A stretch of 64,000 nt of DNA from Semisulcospira habei (taxonomy: Eukaryota; Mollusca; Gastropoda; Semisulcospiridae), in NCBI GenBank assembly GCA_036245525.1, contig BTPG01000007.1, forward strand, positions 160,850,379 through 160,914,378, written 5' to 3'. The notes beneath the pieces are model-generated. The model worked only from the letters and a program-made list of their open reading frames with translations, was not told the DNA's origin and did no database searches. The stretch's first letter is position 1. Every line of letters starts with the position of its first letter. A program made the translations under genes and the position numbers. Below, one piece after another: positions 41,627 through 52,934 of the stretch.

Positions 41627-41708
41627 TTCATCACCTTGACTCATCGACTATCACCTTGACTCATCGACTATCACCTTGACTCATCGACTATCACCTTGAC
41701 TCATCGAC
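41627..41708. repeat. Four tandem 20-bp units
   Basis: ATCACCTTGACTCATCGACT repeated about four times without spacers. Confidence 0.93.
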
Positions 41709-42954
41709 TCAAGACAATTAAAGTACTGCATACAAAAGAATCGTTACGTCAGTTTATCTTGTTTTGTTGACATTTTTCCCCATCCCTTAACTATCAACCC
41801 GTATCCTCTACTTGTTTTATCGTGTCTACCTCATTTACTGCCTGTCTTTATTCTTGCTCTTCTTCTTTTTGTTTTGTTTTTTGGACGCACTATCGGATTT
41901 GAAAACAAAACAAGAAGAAAACTACTACAACAGTGTGGTAAGACTTTTAATATACTAGTCATACCTTATCTGGCAAATTAGGATGAGTATGCTCTCTCAT
42001 TTAACGACTTCCTTTGACCTCCAGATCTGTAAAATGCCATTTTAAAAATGCACCATTTTCTGTTTTGTTTTGTTTATAGAATTGCGAGATGGAGAACACT
42101 GTAGTATGATGAACTGTCACAATCATCCACAACGGTGTTAAGCTCAGTTAAGTATTAGCTGACAATATTGACCATTGTTGGCCTTTTGTGACTTTGATCT
42201 ACAGACTGGTTATACAAATGCGCACTTTTTTTTAAAGTGTACACACATGCACACGCCGTTGTAAGAAACACAGTAACTCTGTCGGGAGGTATCTGTCATC
42301 ACATCATTCGGCTGTAATGTGGAATCTTTGAAAGTTGAAATTTGCTAGGGAGGTATCTAACATATATACCTTGAACGTGTGCCACCAAGAAGTCTCAGAA
42401 TTAATAGCAATTGTTAAATTCTGGTTTAATTTGACATTTCAACGAAACATTTGTGTTTTTAGATACACATTTTTTTCTCAGAAACTCATGAAGCTATACA
42501 CATCTTGGTGGTACAAGTTCCAGATATTATTATGTATTAATATTAGACAAAAGCAGGGGTTTGAGAAATGCATGTGCTTGAAAAGAATTAGTCCATCGTA
42601 CTACTACCCCATGGCCGAAACAAATGACTAATTTAAATTATTTATTTTTAAGGTCATTTGTATGTATACAAAATAACACAAAATGACAACACCAGAGCAA
42701 TATTTAGCTAATTTTACAATACTTAGCCAATTTTCGTTTCAATATTCTGATATTTAGTATATTTAAGCGACACTCCTTGGTTCGGTCTAGTCCCTTAAAC
42801 TCTAATTACTGTCTGCGCTGCCTGTATCTCTCGATACTGGATGCGTGTTGCTTGATGGTCTACTGCAACTAAGACATGAGTTACGTGTCGGCGAATACTG
42901 CATTTTTATATATCATTTCCGTGTACATACTCTGTAATTGTAATAATGTTTCTA
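41709..42954. other. No gene seen
   Basis: AT-rich sequence with no recognised coding family on either strand. Confidence 0.5.
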
Positions 42955-43022
42955 ACAAGAGGCATAGATCCTCATGAGCCCCCGCGACTGCGGGGGCTCA
43001 TGAGGATCTATGCCTCTTGTTA
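42955..43022. repeat. H2 hairpin, perfect palindrome
   Basis: AACAAGAGGCATAGATCCTC and its exact complement surround CCCCGCGACTGCGGGG. Best preserved copy in the window. Confidence 0.95.
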
Positions 43023-43049
43023 CAAACATAATTTAGCATGAAGGTGCAG

Positions 43050-43196
43050 AGTCCTAGCATGTCTTAGGTTTATTTAGCATATTAGCCCGGCTGGCGACAT
43101 ACATTCATTATTCTGTGATTTTCTTTTCACAAGCAGCGCAGGCACGTCCTGAGAATGTCGTGTTGCTGTCGGGACGTTAATCAATGTACAACCAAC
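43050..43196 (-). mobile_element. S1 retroposon, 5' part, antisense
   Basis: Complement of the S1 5' region: GGTTTATTTAGCATATTAGC, GGCTGGCGACATACATTCA, GTTGCTGTCGGGACGTTAA, then CAATGTACAA. The 3' part is missing. Confidence 0.85.
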
Positions 43197-43551
43197 CAAC
43201 CAATTACCTCGTCCAGATATTAAGAGGTTTCATGTCTCGAGTCTTTTTGTTCTAGGCATGGACACAAAATGTACACCAAAAACGATTCAGAAAACCTGCG
43301 ATGGTCACGTGCACATTCCTACGTGTATGTTAGAGGACTGCTGATTTGCAACAACAAAAAAAGAAAACAAAATGAAAAATCAAAACAAAACACGCATCAT
43401 AAAATGAGACACAGTTTTAATACGGGACTGGCCGTATGCAACAGTTGAGCTCCACGTTACACTGAGGTAATTGTCCATGGTGCTATCATGGGTCCATCAT
43501 TTTACGTCAGCTCTTGGATTTATCAGTGTTTTTAAATTGTCAAATGCCCAA

Positions 43552-43773
43552 TTAACCCCTTCCCTGCCAACGTACTACAGTTTGTTCCTGAAATCTGTGT
43601 TCACTGAACGACCAAAAGCGACAACCGTCCCCAAAAACACGGACACAAAGTGGGACCAGCAGGAGGCATAGATCTTCATGAGCCCCCGCGAATGTGGGGC
43701 TCATCAGGATCTATGCTTCTTGCAGCCTAAGTCAGATCGTGTTTCAATTTATTCCTGGCAGTGAAAGGGTTAA
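43552..43773. mobile_element. Full H2 element, TTAA-flanked hairpin MITE
   Basis: Ends TTAACCCCTTCCCTGCCA and CTGGCAGTGAAAGGGTTAA. Central hairpin 43660-43727 (AGGAGGCATAGATCTTCATG). About 220 bp. Clearest demonstration that the H2 hairpin is the core of a TTAA element. Confidence 0.87.
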
Positions 43774-44587
43774 AACGTTTCATACGTGCTGCATTCGGAT
43801 GCTCGTATCGGGGTGCAAGCACGTCTTGCAAGTGTTAACGACCTCATGTCAACGGCATATTTGACATTTACTTTTCTTCAGATGATCAGCAAACCACAAC
43901 CTGTGATAATATTTTTTTTCTGTGCCATTATACCCATAACACGAACCTCGTATGCATTTAGTTTTCAGCAAATGTGCATCGTGCACAATATAAGTATTTC
44001 GCGCAGCCCGCAAAGTAGATTGAATCAGATTTATGAACATGTCTAGACTTGACACACATTTTGCTTTGATCCTGGTCTGACCTGCTGCCTCACTGTTTTA
44101 GGTCATAAGTGTGGATTCTACACACACTGTGTCTGACCCTACAGCCTACAGACAGGCCACTTAAACCGTGTTGGACCTGCGGCTGTGTGAAGGTCTAGAT
44201 ATTTGGTTTGACAAGGTCCAGAAAATTTCGCTCATTCCCCATCATTTAGGAGAAATCGAATTAGGTTTCCTACAACTCGAAAGAGGTCGCTAAAAAACTT
44301 TTTTTTTTTAATTTTTGTGTTACATTATCTCTAGTTTCATGCTAAAGCTATAGTCAGCCATTAGGAAACGAACTGAATTGTCCATGTAGAGCTGTACCAA
44401 TTTTATACTGCATAACTTTGCTGATACAGAAATGATGCATCTGTGTTCACGCTTTGGCCTGCTGCTATTGGAATCACGATGGACCCATAATCTTTAAAAA
44501 TAGCGACCGGAACACTGACCGAAAGCAAACAGACCCTACAAGTGCTGTGACCATCTACACACCAACCCTTCCTATAAAGTCAATCAC
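43774..44587. other. No gene seen
   Basis: No recognisable coding or repeat family. Confidence 0.45.
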
Positions 44588-44674
44588 TTCCTTGACTGCT
44601 GCTGACGATACTGGTTGGCGTAGTGACGCGTCTTTCCGCCAACCAGCATCGTCAGTAGTAGTCAAGAGATTGTG
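44588..44674. repeat. Hairpin, single member
   Basis: TTGACTGCTGCTGACGATAC and GGTTGGCG on the left; CGCCAACCAGCATCGTCAG and TAGTAGTCAAG on the right; loop TAGTGACGCGTCTTTC. Confidence 0.85.
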
Positions 44675-44687
44675 CACAGGTGGGTGA

Positions 44688-44739
44688 GGTTGGTTGGTTA
44701 ACGTCCCGACAGCAACAAGATGTGCCTGCGCTGCTTGCA

Positions 44740-44775
<36 letters not shown>

Positions 44776-44850
44776 AAAAAAGAATATGTAAAGTATTTCG
44801 CCAGCCGGTTTAATTTGCTAAATAAACCAAAGACATGCTAGAGACGCTGC
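44688..44850 (+). mobile_element. Decayed S1 retroposon fragment
   Basis: GTTAACGTCCCGACAGCAAC, TGTGCCTGCGCTGCTTG, a 34-base poly-A expansion, then TCGCCAGCCGGTTTAAT and AAATAAACC. Confidence 0.8.
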
Positions 44851-45181
44851 ACCGTCATGCTGATTTATCGTCCCCTAGTTTACCAATATATATATAATAA
44901 TAATAATTTTTTTTTTTAAGTAGAAAGGAATTACGAAATATGTTCAGGGAAATGATATATAAAAAGTGCACTGACCGCAAATACATAACCTGTCAGCATT
45001 AGGTGCAGCAGACCAGCAGACCCGGGTGGGTGTATGTGGGTAGGGGGGGGGGGGCATGGTCTATAATTATAGGAAGTTTTACCCCACTGTTTTAAACAGT
45101 AGGTTATAACTTTTTATACAGACCAAGCCGACGCGTTTTAATCCGCGCTCATGCATACCACTGCTGACGTTACACGGTAGG

Positions 45182-45394
45182 TTAACCCTTTCAGCCCCAA
45201 GGTCCCATTCTGAAACTTTGGAGGTGTTGCGTATCGACTATGTACCAGTGGCAGACGATGGCTTGACCATGATAATTCAAGGGTAGTGCCAGGTTAGCTT
45301 GGCGCCTGAAGGCGCCAAGCTGATCTGGCACTATCCTTGAATTATCATGGTCAAGCCATCGCCTGCTGTAGGGATCCGGGGCTAAAAGGGTTAA
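45182..45394. mobile_element. Full H1 element, TTAA-flanked hairpin MITE
   Basis: Ends TTAACCCTTTCAGCCCC and GGGGCTAAAAGGGTTAA. Central stem CATGATAATTCAAGGGTAGT..; loop GCGCCTGAAGGCGC. Confidence 0.92.
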
Positions 45395-45835
45395 GCTATA
45401 AACCAGATCGATCTAGGGCCAGTTTTGCGTTTCAAGATTAGAAGATGAATGCCCGGTACCGTTGCGGGAACTTTCCCTAGACGGACCCTCCTTGGGAAAA
45501 TTTAACAAGCACAACTTTATTTAAATGGGATGCATCCGATTTGAAAAGCGGTGTGCTTGTGGCGTACTCCACCAGCTGGCCCACCTGCAAAACAGACCGC
45601 ATCTCATTAGAACAGAAGTGTACTTGCGGTGCACTCCCTGAGCGCGTCCATCCATCGATACTCCAAATGAACCGGTTCAGTACCGAGAAAATCTTAAGAC
45701 CACCCTACTGGAAGAGGTACAGATCCAGCCTGTCATGCAGTGGTTGATGATGGAATACGGACTGATGCTCACTGCACGGATGCAAAAGTAAAACGGCCAG
45801 TCGCTCACAAACCTAGCGCTGATACAAATGTACAC

Positions 45836-45959
45836 TTACCAAGGGGAATTACTCAGCGCTGGACAGACAAACAGTTAGATCCCCTGCCCCCGCCTGATAG
45901 GCGGGGGCAGGGGATCTAACTTTGTGTCTGTCCAGCGCCGAGTAATCCCCCTTGGTATA
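45836..45959. repeat. H4-family long hairpin
   Basis: Left ACCAAGGGGAATTACTCAGC..CAGCGCTGGACAGAC..AGATCCCCTGCCCCCGCC; right partner reversed to ATCCCCCTTGGT. Half copies lie at 29668-29750 and, decayed, at 38430. Confidence 0.9.
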
Positions 45960-46319
45960 TCTACATTCGGTTTGCAGACGCTGTCAGCAGACTCGGAGAT
46001 CTGCATATTGCGTTACCGCGGATACAAAAAGGCAGACTAATAAACACTGAACAGCTTCCATGACGACAAAAAGTATATGCAGCGGTTATATGATGCCTAA
46101 GGGACCAACCTCACAGCAAAACAACACGAAAACTGCAATAGTATGGACAGCATTATCAAGAGAAATTTTCAGTCGAGCGGGTGTGCATATGGCGACCCTC
46201 GGTGGACTGCGGGCGAAGAGAATGCTTTGACATATTAAGACGCGGGAGCTTGTCGATGTCCACTTCGCGAAGTAAACTATTGGCGATGTGAACATCGGAC
46301 ATTTCGGGATATTAGTGTG
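45960..46319. other. No gene seen
   Basis: No recognised coding family on either strand before the Jockey-like LINE remnants begin. Confidence 0.4.
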
Positions 46320-47240
46320 GGGTCTGAACAGTACTCGATTGCTTTCAACTGACCGACATTACAGCAAAATCGGTTCTATAACCCCTCAGTAATATCTCTT
46401 CAGGAGACTTACCTGATGACTTCTGACCCCGTGTCTTTTAAGGGTGTTAACGCTATCCATAAAAGCTCAGATTCGAAGAGGCGCTCGGGTGGAGTGGCTC
46501 TTCTCATTAGTAGCCAAATTTATGTAGCCCCGTTAGCGTCGACACCTGTCTTCAGGCTGTCGCAGCTCAGTTACTTTAGAGAAGACATAACGATATGCAG
46601 TGTTTACCTGCCACCATCTCTGCGGGTCGGTAGTAATGATATTTTTAACTCAGTAGATCAGCTGCTCCTCCCTTTATTCTCATGGGGGATTTTAACGGTC
46701 ACACTCACCTGTGGGGTAGTGACCACTATGATGGCAGAGGTCAGATGTTAGAAGATGTTTCTCAACTTATGTTTTTTTAACGATGGCTCACCTACCTAAT
46801 CTAACCCAGGTTCAGGATCTAGTTCTGTTCTAGACCTCCCTGTGTGTGATCCTTCTCTCATGCTGGACTTTGACTGGAAGGTTTACGACGACCTGTGTGG
46901 TAGTGACCACTTCCCAGTAGTCCTGTCATCGGTCAGCTGTGAGGATGAGCCTCCAGTGGGGCGCTGGAATCTCAAGAAAGTTAACTGGCCTCTGTTCGCC
47001 TCCCTGTCAGTCTCGTACTACAGAGGAGGTGGTCATGTCAGCTGAAAAACCTGTTTCTTGTTTTACTTCTATTTTGTTGGACGTAGCAAGTGAAAATCCC
47101 TAAAACTTCCACATCAGTCGCTCGGAAGCCCCGAGTACCATGGTTTAACGAAGAGTGCCGCAAGGCCCCAAAAAAACCCGCGAAAATTGCTCAGCGACGT
47201 GCTTTTCGAAATCCGTGGCAAGCGAATATTTTAACCTTTA
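46320..47240 (+). pseudogene. Jockey-type LINE, endonuclease end and ORF2 linker, broken
   Basis: Fragments in order: GGVALLIS (46490), DITICSVYLPPS (46588), MGDFNGHTHLWGSDHYDGRG (frame shifted, 46681), LDLPVCDPSLMLDFDWKVYD (46830), the endonuclease SDH motif in CGSDHFPVVLSSV (46902) and VPWFNEECRKAPKKP (47137), a conserved linker between endonuclease and RT. At least three frame changes. An S1 copy begins at 47248, and no RT core follows it. Confidence 0.85.
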
Positions 47241-47247
47241 AAACAGG

Positions 47248-47638
47248 TTGATTGATTGATTGTACATTGCTTAACGTCCCGACAGCAACAAGGCTTTCTC
47301 AGGACGTGCCTGCACTGCTTGTGAGAAAAAAAAACACCAGAATATTGAGTGTAAGTCGCCAGCCGGTCCAATACGTTAAATAAACCTACGACATGGGGCC
47401 TAAATAAAGCTAAGACCATTTAGCAACACACATCCAATATCAAGAGCTACAGCAGGCAGCGCAGACAGGAGGGAGAATTTTAAAAAAAGGAAAATACAGG
47501 TGAATGGACCAAGGGTAAACAGAAATACATGCCCCAGAATAGAGAAGAAAACTCACCCTGTGGGGCTGACCAGGATGACCCTGGGAACCCAAAAGTAGTT
47601 AACCCCACCCAAGTCCCCCAGGACAGACCCGGGTGGGG
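47248..47638 (+). mobile_element. S1 retroposon
   Basis: Begins TTGATTGATTGATTGTACAT, ends GACCCGGGTGGGG. It interrupts the Jockey-like LINE remnant. No clear target duplication was found. Confidence 0.9.
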
Positions 47639-47939
47639 GTTGAGAGTTAGGTGATTTGCGGTTTGATATCATGGATAACACAATGGAGAAACACTACCAA
47701 GAGCTATTGTTTCAAAAGTATGGTGAAAACAAAAAAAAAAACATCTGCTTTCAAGGGAAGACTATTATGAAATCATTGAAAGCATAAAGAATACTTCACA
47801 GGAGAATGCCGTTAAGTCCAGACAACAGTATTACCTGTTAACGAAGTAAGTAAATTTTGTTGTTTATTCTAACAACCTCATTCTTAAGCTTTCTTTGTTT
47901 CTCTCCCTGTCTCTCGGGGGCTATGGTATGCTGTGTTTC

Positions 47940-48079
47940 TCTCTGCTCCGCTTGGATATTTACAAGTCACCTTTGTCCTATTCTGGGGCCAAATTATGGA
48001 ATTCTGTTCCGGCAGATATTGGAGCAGCGCCATCGGTTATAACATTTAAAACCCAGCTGCTGAAGTATCTCACCATGTG
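47940..48079 (+). pseudogene. LINE ORF2 extreme C-terminus (CR1/L2-like)
   Basis: The peptide LSYSGAKLWNSVPADIGAAP, then VITFKTQLLKYL and stop, is the typical tail (SYxGAxLWNSLP..FK..L) of CR1/L2-group LINEs. Only the tail is seen. Confidence 0.8.
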
Positions 48080-48214
48080 ACTATGGCTCTTCGTTTCTCA
48101 CGTGACTATGGCTTTTCGTTTCTTAAGTTGGTGTAGTAAACCTTTAGTACATACATAGCATTGACTTGTTGAAGCTATTCTTGTAAGAATGTATTATTAC
48201 TTGGTACCTTTCCC

Positions 48215-48260
48215 CACCCGGGTCTGCCTTGGAGACTTGGATGGGGTTAACTACTTTTTT
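48215..48260 (-). mobile_element. S1 retroposon 3' end, antisense fragment
   Basis: CCCACCCGGGTCTGCCTTGG and GATGGGGTTAACTAC are the complement of the S1 3' terminus. Confidence 0.75.
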
Positions 48261-48269
48261 TCTCCAGGT

Positions 48270-48273
<4 letters not shown>

Positions 48274-48346
<73 letters not shown>

Positions 48347-48349
48347 ATG

Positions 48350-48414
<65 letters not shown>

Positions 48415-48441
48415 CGAGTGCTTGCGTGCGTGCGTGTGTGT
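48274..48441. repeat. (GT)n microsatellite, compound
   Basis: Two GT blocks separated by GCGTGTATGTAGT, ending in GCGC and GAGA variants. Confidence 0.96.
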
Positions 48442-48473
48442 GAGAGAGAAATTTTTAAAATATCAATACAATG

Positions 48474-48622
48474 ATGTAGTGATTTCATGAAATCCCCGAG
48501 GGCCGTTATTCAGAGATTTCACGAAATCACTGAATATTTAAGTGATTTCATGAAATCCCTGTGTCCCCCAGTGATTTCATGAAATCACTAAACCATTTAG
48601 CGATTCCGTGAAATCACCGAGT
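48474..48622. repeat. Cluster of the palindrome GTGATTTCATGAAATCAC
   Basis: About five full or half copies of a self-complementary 18-mer (GTGATTTC/GAAATCAC, sometimes with ATG or ACG centre) in 150 bases, with variable spacers. Confidence 0.88.
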
Positions 48623-48871
48623 TGACACATTCACTGTAACAAACACTTCACAGCAGACTCCTTGAAGGTTTTGTTCCGGGATGTATTCTGAGAGAGTGCA
48701 ATATTTTTAATATTTGAGCATTCATAGACTATGTTAATTCTATTATTTTGACCTTTTTGGAAGTATGTAGATGTTTCCTTTAAAGATTTGTGCGACATTT
48801 TAGCATGAAATATTTTAAAGATATATTTACATCTTGTCTGAAGACCCTTCTTTTAGTCTGGCTGGCCAGAT

Positions 48872-48938
48872 TTTTACCCATCCCGCCGTGAGATGGCCTT
48901 AGTGGCCTGCTCGGCGTTAAACCCAAATAACTAACTAA
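48872..48938 (-). mobile_element. S2 retroposon core, antisense
   Basis: Complement of GTTATTTGGGTTTAACGCCG then AGCAGGCCACTAAGGCCATC and CACGGCGGG. The S2 core is about 60 bp; other copies are at 49031, 51001, 53985 and 55049. Confidence 0.8.
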
Positions 48939-49030
48939 TCATGTGCTTACCGAAAGATGTAAACTGCTACTGCTTGAAGGGGCCCTCAACCTGCGGAAAA
49001 AGCTACTTGCTAAACCTTCCGTGGACCGAG

Positions 49031-49095
49031 TTTAGTTGGTTATTTGGGTTCAACGCCGAGCAGGCAACTAAGGCCATCTCACGGTGGTGGACCGA
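49031..49095 (+). mobile_element. S2 retroposon core
   Basis: GTTGGTTATTTGGGTTCAAC, CGAGCAGGCAACTAAGGCCA, TCTCACGGTGG. Inverted relative to 48872. Confidence 0.8.
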
Positions 49096-49299
49096 ATTTA
49101 ACGCAAGAGATCGGTCCGTGGTAGGGGCTGTCGTAAGCGCAAACGGGTTTCAGTTTAAAAACTGTCCCGGAAAATCCATCATTCAGGATGAGTGCCTCAT
49201 TACGCAGGAAACATTTGGGAAATGCACCTGTGGGGCTAAGAGGGTTAAACGATCGATGCAGTGCCTAAGTTGTACTAGCTTATGTCACTTTGGCCGAGG

Positions 49300-50322
49300 T
49301 TGGGTCGACGCCGAGGTTGGGATCCAACAAGTGTTGGCGGTTTGGGTCGACGCCAAGGTTGGGACCCAACAAGTGTTGGCGGTTTGGGTCGACGCCAAGG
49401 TTGGGATCCAACAAGTGTTGGCGGTTTGGTCGACGCCAAGGTTGGGACCCAACAAGTGTTGGCGGTTTGGGTCGACGCCAAGGTTGGGATCCAACAAGTG
49501 TTGGCGGATGGGTCGACGCCAAGGTTGGGACCCAACAAGTGTTGGCGGTTTGGTCGACGCCGAGGTTGGGATCCAACAAGTGTTGGCGGTTTGGTCGACG
49601 CCAAGGTTGGGACCCAACAAGTGTTGGCGGATGGGTCGACGCCAAGGTTGGGACCCAACAAGTGTTGGCGGATGGGTCGACGCCAAGGTTGGGACCCAAC
49701 AAGTGTTGGCGGTTTGGTCGACGCCAAGGTTGGGACCCAACAAGTGTTGGCGGATGGGTCGACGCCAAGGTTGGGACCCAACAAGTGTTGGAGGATGGGT
49801 CGACGCCAAGGTTGGGACCCAACAAGTGTTGGCGGTTTGGTCGACGCCAAGGTTGGGACCCAACAAGTGTTGGCGGATGGGTCGACGCCAAGGTTGGGAC
49901 CCAACAAGTGTTGGCGGATGGGTCGACGCCAAGGTTGGGACCCAACAAGTGTCGGCGGTTTGGTCGACGCCAAGGTTGGGATCCAACAAGTGTTGGCGGT
50001 TTGGTCGACGCCGAGGTTGGGACCCAACAAGTGTTGGCGGTTTGGGTCGACGCCAAGGTTGGGACCCAACAAGTGTTGGCGGTTTGGTCGACGCCAAGGT
50101 TGGGACCCAACAAGTGTTGGCGGATGGGTCGACGCCAAGGTTGGGACCCAACAAGTGTTGGCGGTTTGGTCGACGCCAAGGTTGGGATCCAACAAGTGTT
50201 GGCGGTTTGGTCGACGCCAAGGTTGGGATCCAACAAGTGTTGGCGGTTTGGTCGACGCCAAGGTTGGGACCCAACAAGTGTTGGCGGTTTGGGTCGACGC
50301 CAAGGTTGGGACCCAACAAATA
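49300..50322. repeat. Minisatellite, 41/42-bp unit, about 24 copies
   Basis: Unit: GTCGACGCCAAGGTTGGGAC + CCAACAAGTGTTGGCGG + TTTG or ATGG (sometimes an extra G). Each unit contains two short palindromes (GTTGGGACCCAAC and CCAACAAGTGTTGG). Variant positions: GAC/GAT before CC, CCAAGG/CCGAGG. Long ORFs in five frames across it are a by-product of stop-free repeats. Confidence 0.97.
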
Positions 50323-50359
50323 TAGGTCGCTGCAGTATAGAACGCTCCGTTCACCTTAA

Positions 50360-51000
50360 AATGTTTCGTTCTGCAGCGACCTGTAAGTAATAGTATGAGG
50401 TGAATATCTTAGTAACAGGGTCAGCGATAACGGTTGATGCCTCTCACGGCGCACAATTGTTTTTGTTGTTGTTTTCTTCAAGTTTTTCTTTGTAAATAAC
50501 GGTACGCCGATTAGGAAGAAAATAAAGGGCTGCACCATGACTCGAATAGGCCTTTGTGTCAGTAGTGTCAATTGCGTGGGCAAACCTGCCGGAAAGACGA
50601 ACATGATGACCGTGTGTATGTGTTTATTAATTTGTGTGTGTACTACAGAGTACGTGCGTCAGTTTGTGAGAGTTCCGCCGGTATCAGACATGACCGGCGT
50701 GCAGACCTATTGGGCATAGGCCTACTGGTACGCAAAGCACACACACAATAGTGGTAGCATCACAAGCGGGAGTGCAAGTATGGCTGGTACTGTCCGGGCT
50801 ACTACCGGTTATCATCAAGTGACTATACATGCCGCAAATGTAACCATGTAATGGAAGATGTCGAAAGCAGACTTCTTAGTCAATGCGATTTAGTGTACGA
50901 AACGCTGCAAGGGCTCGGCCAATCAGATTTTTAGTAGTCCCGATAAAAGGAAATAGATCAGTATCGACTTTTCTTAGATCCTCTCGAGGCACGGGAAGTT
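50360..51000. other. No gene seen
   Basis: No recognised family on either strand. Confidence 0.45.
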
Positions 51001-51058
51001 AGTTACTTAGGGCTTAACGCCGAGCAGGCGACTAAGGCTATCTCACGGCGGGGATAGA
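51001..51058 (+). mobile_element. S2 retroposon core
   Basis: TTAGTTACTTAGGGCTTAAC, GCCGAGCAGGCGACTAAGGC, TATCTCACGGCGGGG. Confidence 0.82.
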
Positions 51059-51089
51059 ATGTCCAGGCGGCCAACTGCAAATATCCAGG

Positions 51090-51218
51090 GCTCACCTGCA
51101 TGACTCGGTGAGCTTAGTCCTGCGCCAGACACTAAGCAAGGTACTCCGCTATAGCGGAGTACCTTGTTTAGTGTCTGGCGCAGGACTAAGCTCACTCATG
51201 CAACTGAACCCAGGTGAC
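51090..51218. repeat. H3-family hairpin, long form
   Basis: GTGAGCTTAGTCCTGCGCCA, GACACTAAGCAAGGTACTCC, centre GCTATAGC, then complementary arm ending GGCGCAGGACTAAGCTCAC. Stem exceeds 50 bp. Confidence 0.93.
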
Positions 51219-51735
51219 TGAAGGTCCTGCAGAAATGGATCTTTTGTAAAAAGGGGGGGAAATTAACGAGGAGGGGGGGGGGAGGATCTGCAATGCCGAT
51301 ACCACACCTGATACTGCAAGCGTCTTGAGATGACGTAACGACCGTCATTTTCACTGACGGATAACGTCATCCGCCCTAGAAACAAGGATTATATGAATAA
51401 TGCCAGCAAGCGGTAGATTGGTTGGCCAAATCTGAGGTAAAGATTACGAGACCCCGCGTCTGTTGGCGGCGAGTACAGAGAAATCGGCCGACCCGCAAAG
51501 AAATGGAATTCTGAAGAGAGATAGTTATTTATTTCGCCGAGCGGACGAATAAGGCGATCTTTCGGCTGTGAGGATACAAATGTGTCCAGCACGCAGAAAG
51601 TCAACATCATCCTGACCAACAAATTTACTGACAAACGTGTAAAGTGCATTTTCTAGAACCCATTTAGCTCCTGCGCCCTACAGCAGGATGATGATGATGA
51701 TGCTGATGAAACGTTTTTATTCGGGATAACGGAGA
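51219..51735. other. No gene; G-run and degenerate S2
   Basis: G-rich tract at 51254-51285; a worn S2-like segment at 51523-51575 (AGTTATTTATTTCGCCGAGC, AAGGCGATCT); (GAT)n at 51687-51708. Confidence 0.5.
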
Positions 51736-51737
51736 CG

Positions 51738-51838
51738 GATCGACCATGATAATTCAAGAGAAGTGCCAGATTAGCTTGGCGCCGTCAGGCGCCAAGCTAG
51801 TCTGGCACTTCCCTTGAATTATCATGGTCGATCCATCT
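51738..51838. repeat. H1 hairpin with co-varying arms
   Basis: GATCGACCATGATAATTCAA, GAGAAGTGCCAG on the left; CTGGCACTTCCCTTGAATTA, TCATGGTCGATC on the right. TAGTG of other copies is AAGTG here, with the matching change opposite. Confidence 0.92.
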
Positions 51839-52031
51839 GTTGAAACTGGTATATATGCGCTGGGTGACACCTCCAACATTTAAGAAATGCGTTCTTGGTG
51901 TCGTCTGGCGTAAATATTACCTGTCTACTATGCCACAAACAGCGGCATTACCCCAATCCGATATATTTTCAAACCAAATCCCATACAAAATCCAGACCAA
52001 ACAGGTAACTGGCAAACGTGTAAAATGCAGT

Positions 52032-52246
52032 TTAACCCTTTTAGCCCCAGGACCCAGAAGCAGGAGATGGATTGATCATGATAATTCAAGGGTAGTGCCA
52101 TATGAGCTTGGCGCCTGAAGGCGCCAAGCTTGTCTGGCACTACCCTTGAATTATCATGATCAATCCATCTCCTACAACTGGTACATAGTCTTTAGGCAAC
52201 ACCTCCAAACTTTGAGAAATGGGACCTTGGGGCTAAAAGGGTTTAA
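52032..52246. mobile_element. Full H1 element, TTAA-flanked hairpin MITE
   Basis: Ends TTAACCCTTTTAGCCCC and GGGGCTAAAAGGGTTTAA. Hairpin 52070-52170 with loop GCGCCTGAAGGCGC. The left outer flank is shortened relative to the right. Confidence 0.92.
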
Positions 52247-52930
52247 CAAATCCAACAAGGAAAGGAACACGCTTGGAAAAGAGTGGTTCAACCTGTGCTA
52301 TTTTATGCGTGTTTCTGTTGTTTTTTTTGCGGATATTTTTTCAAATCCAGCCAGAGTTCATTTGTACAGCGCATCAACGTCCACGGTCGTAATGCTTTTT
52401 TTTTACAGGCAGAGTAGAAGAAAAACTGAGAAATAGAAAATTTACCATGGACAACTGCCACGCGTGTACATCGTGGTAAAGATCCCTCCCCCCACCACCC
52501 TCCTCACGACCCTACTGCAAAGAGACCCTACTCGTCTGTGGTACGTTGAGGAGAGTGTATTCATTGTGCGGAACATTGGAAGTTCCGGCGCAAATCTGTC
52601 CTTTGCGAACTTCAGCATCATTCATTCTTAACTTACTCATGTGGCCGAAAGCCAACTGTTCTTTAGAGTATTTACTTCATATAAGAACGGTTAAAGGTTG
52701 CAACAACAACAAAATCACCACAACGCTGCAGAAGACATCGTAACAGTTGTTTCACCGGCACTGCAAAATTGTCAAAAAGCTCCAGTGCGAACACACTTCA
52801 GTTGTGTCAACTTTGACAAGACATGCCATTGCCGGACCACGAACGTTGCACAGCTCTAGCAGTAGAACAAGAACGATCGCGACGCTGTCGCTGAGCTCTC
52901 GACATGATTTGTCTATAAAATCTGAGCAGT
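52247..52930. other. No gene seen
   Basis: No recognised family until the L1-like LINE fragment at 52935. Confidence 0.45.
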
Positions 52931-52934
52931 GTTA

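Noticed and set aside
48941..50390. Long ORFs (over 300 residues) in several frames on both strands
   Set aside because: They run through the 41/42-bp minisatellite, whose unit lacks stops in most frames; the peptides are only the repeat read in different phases.
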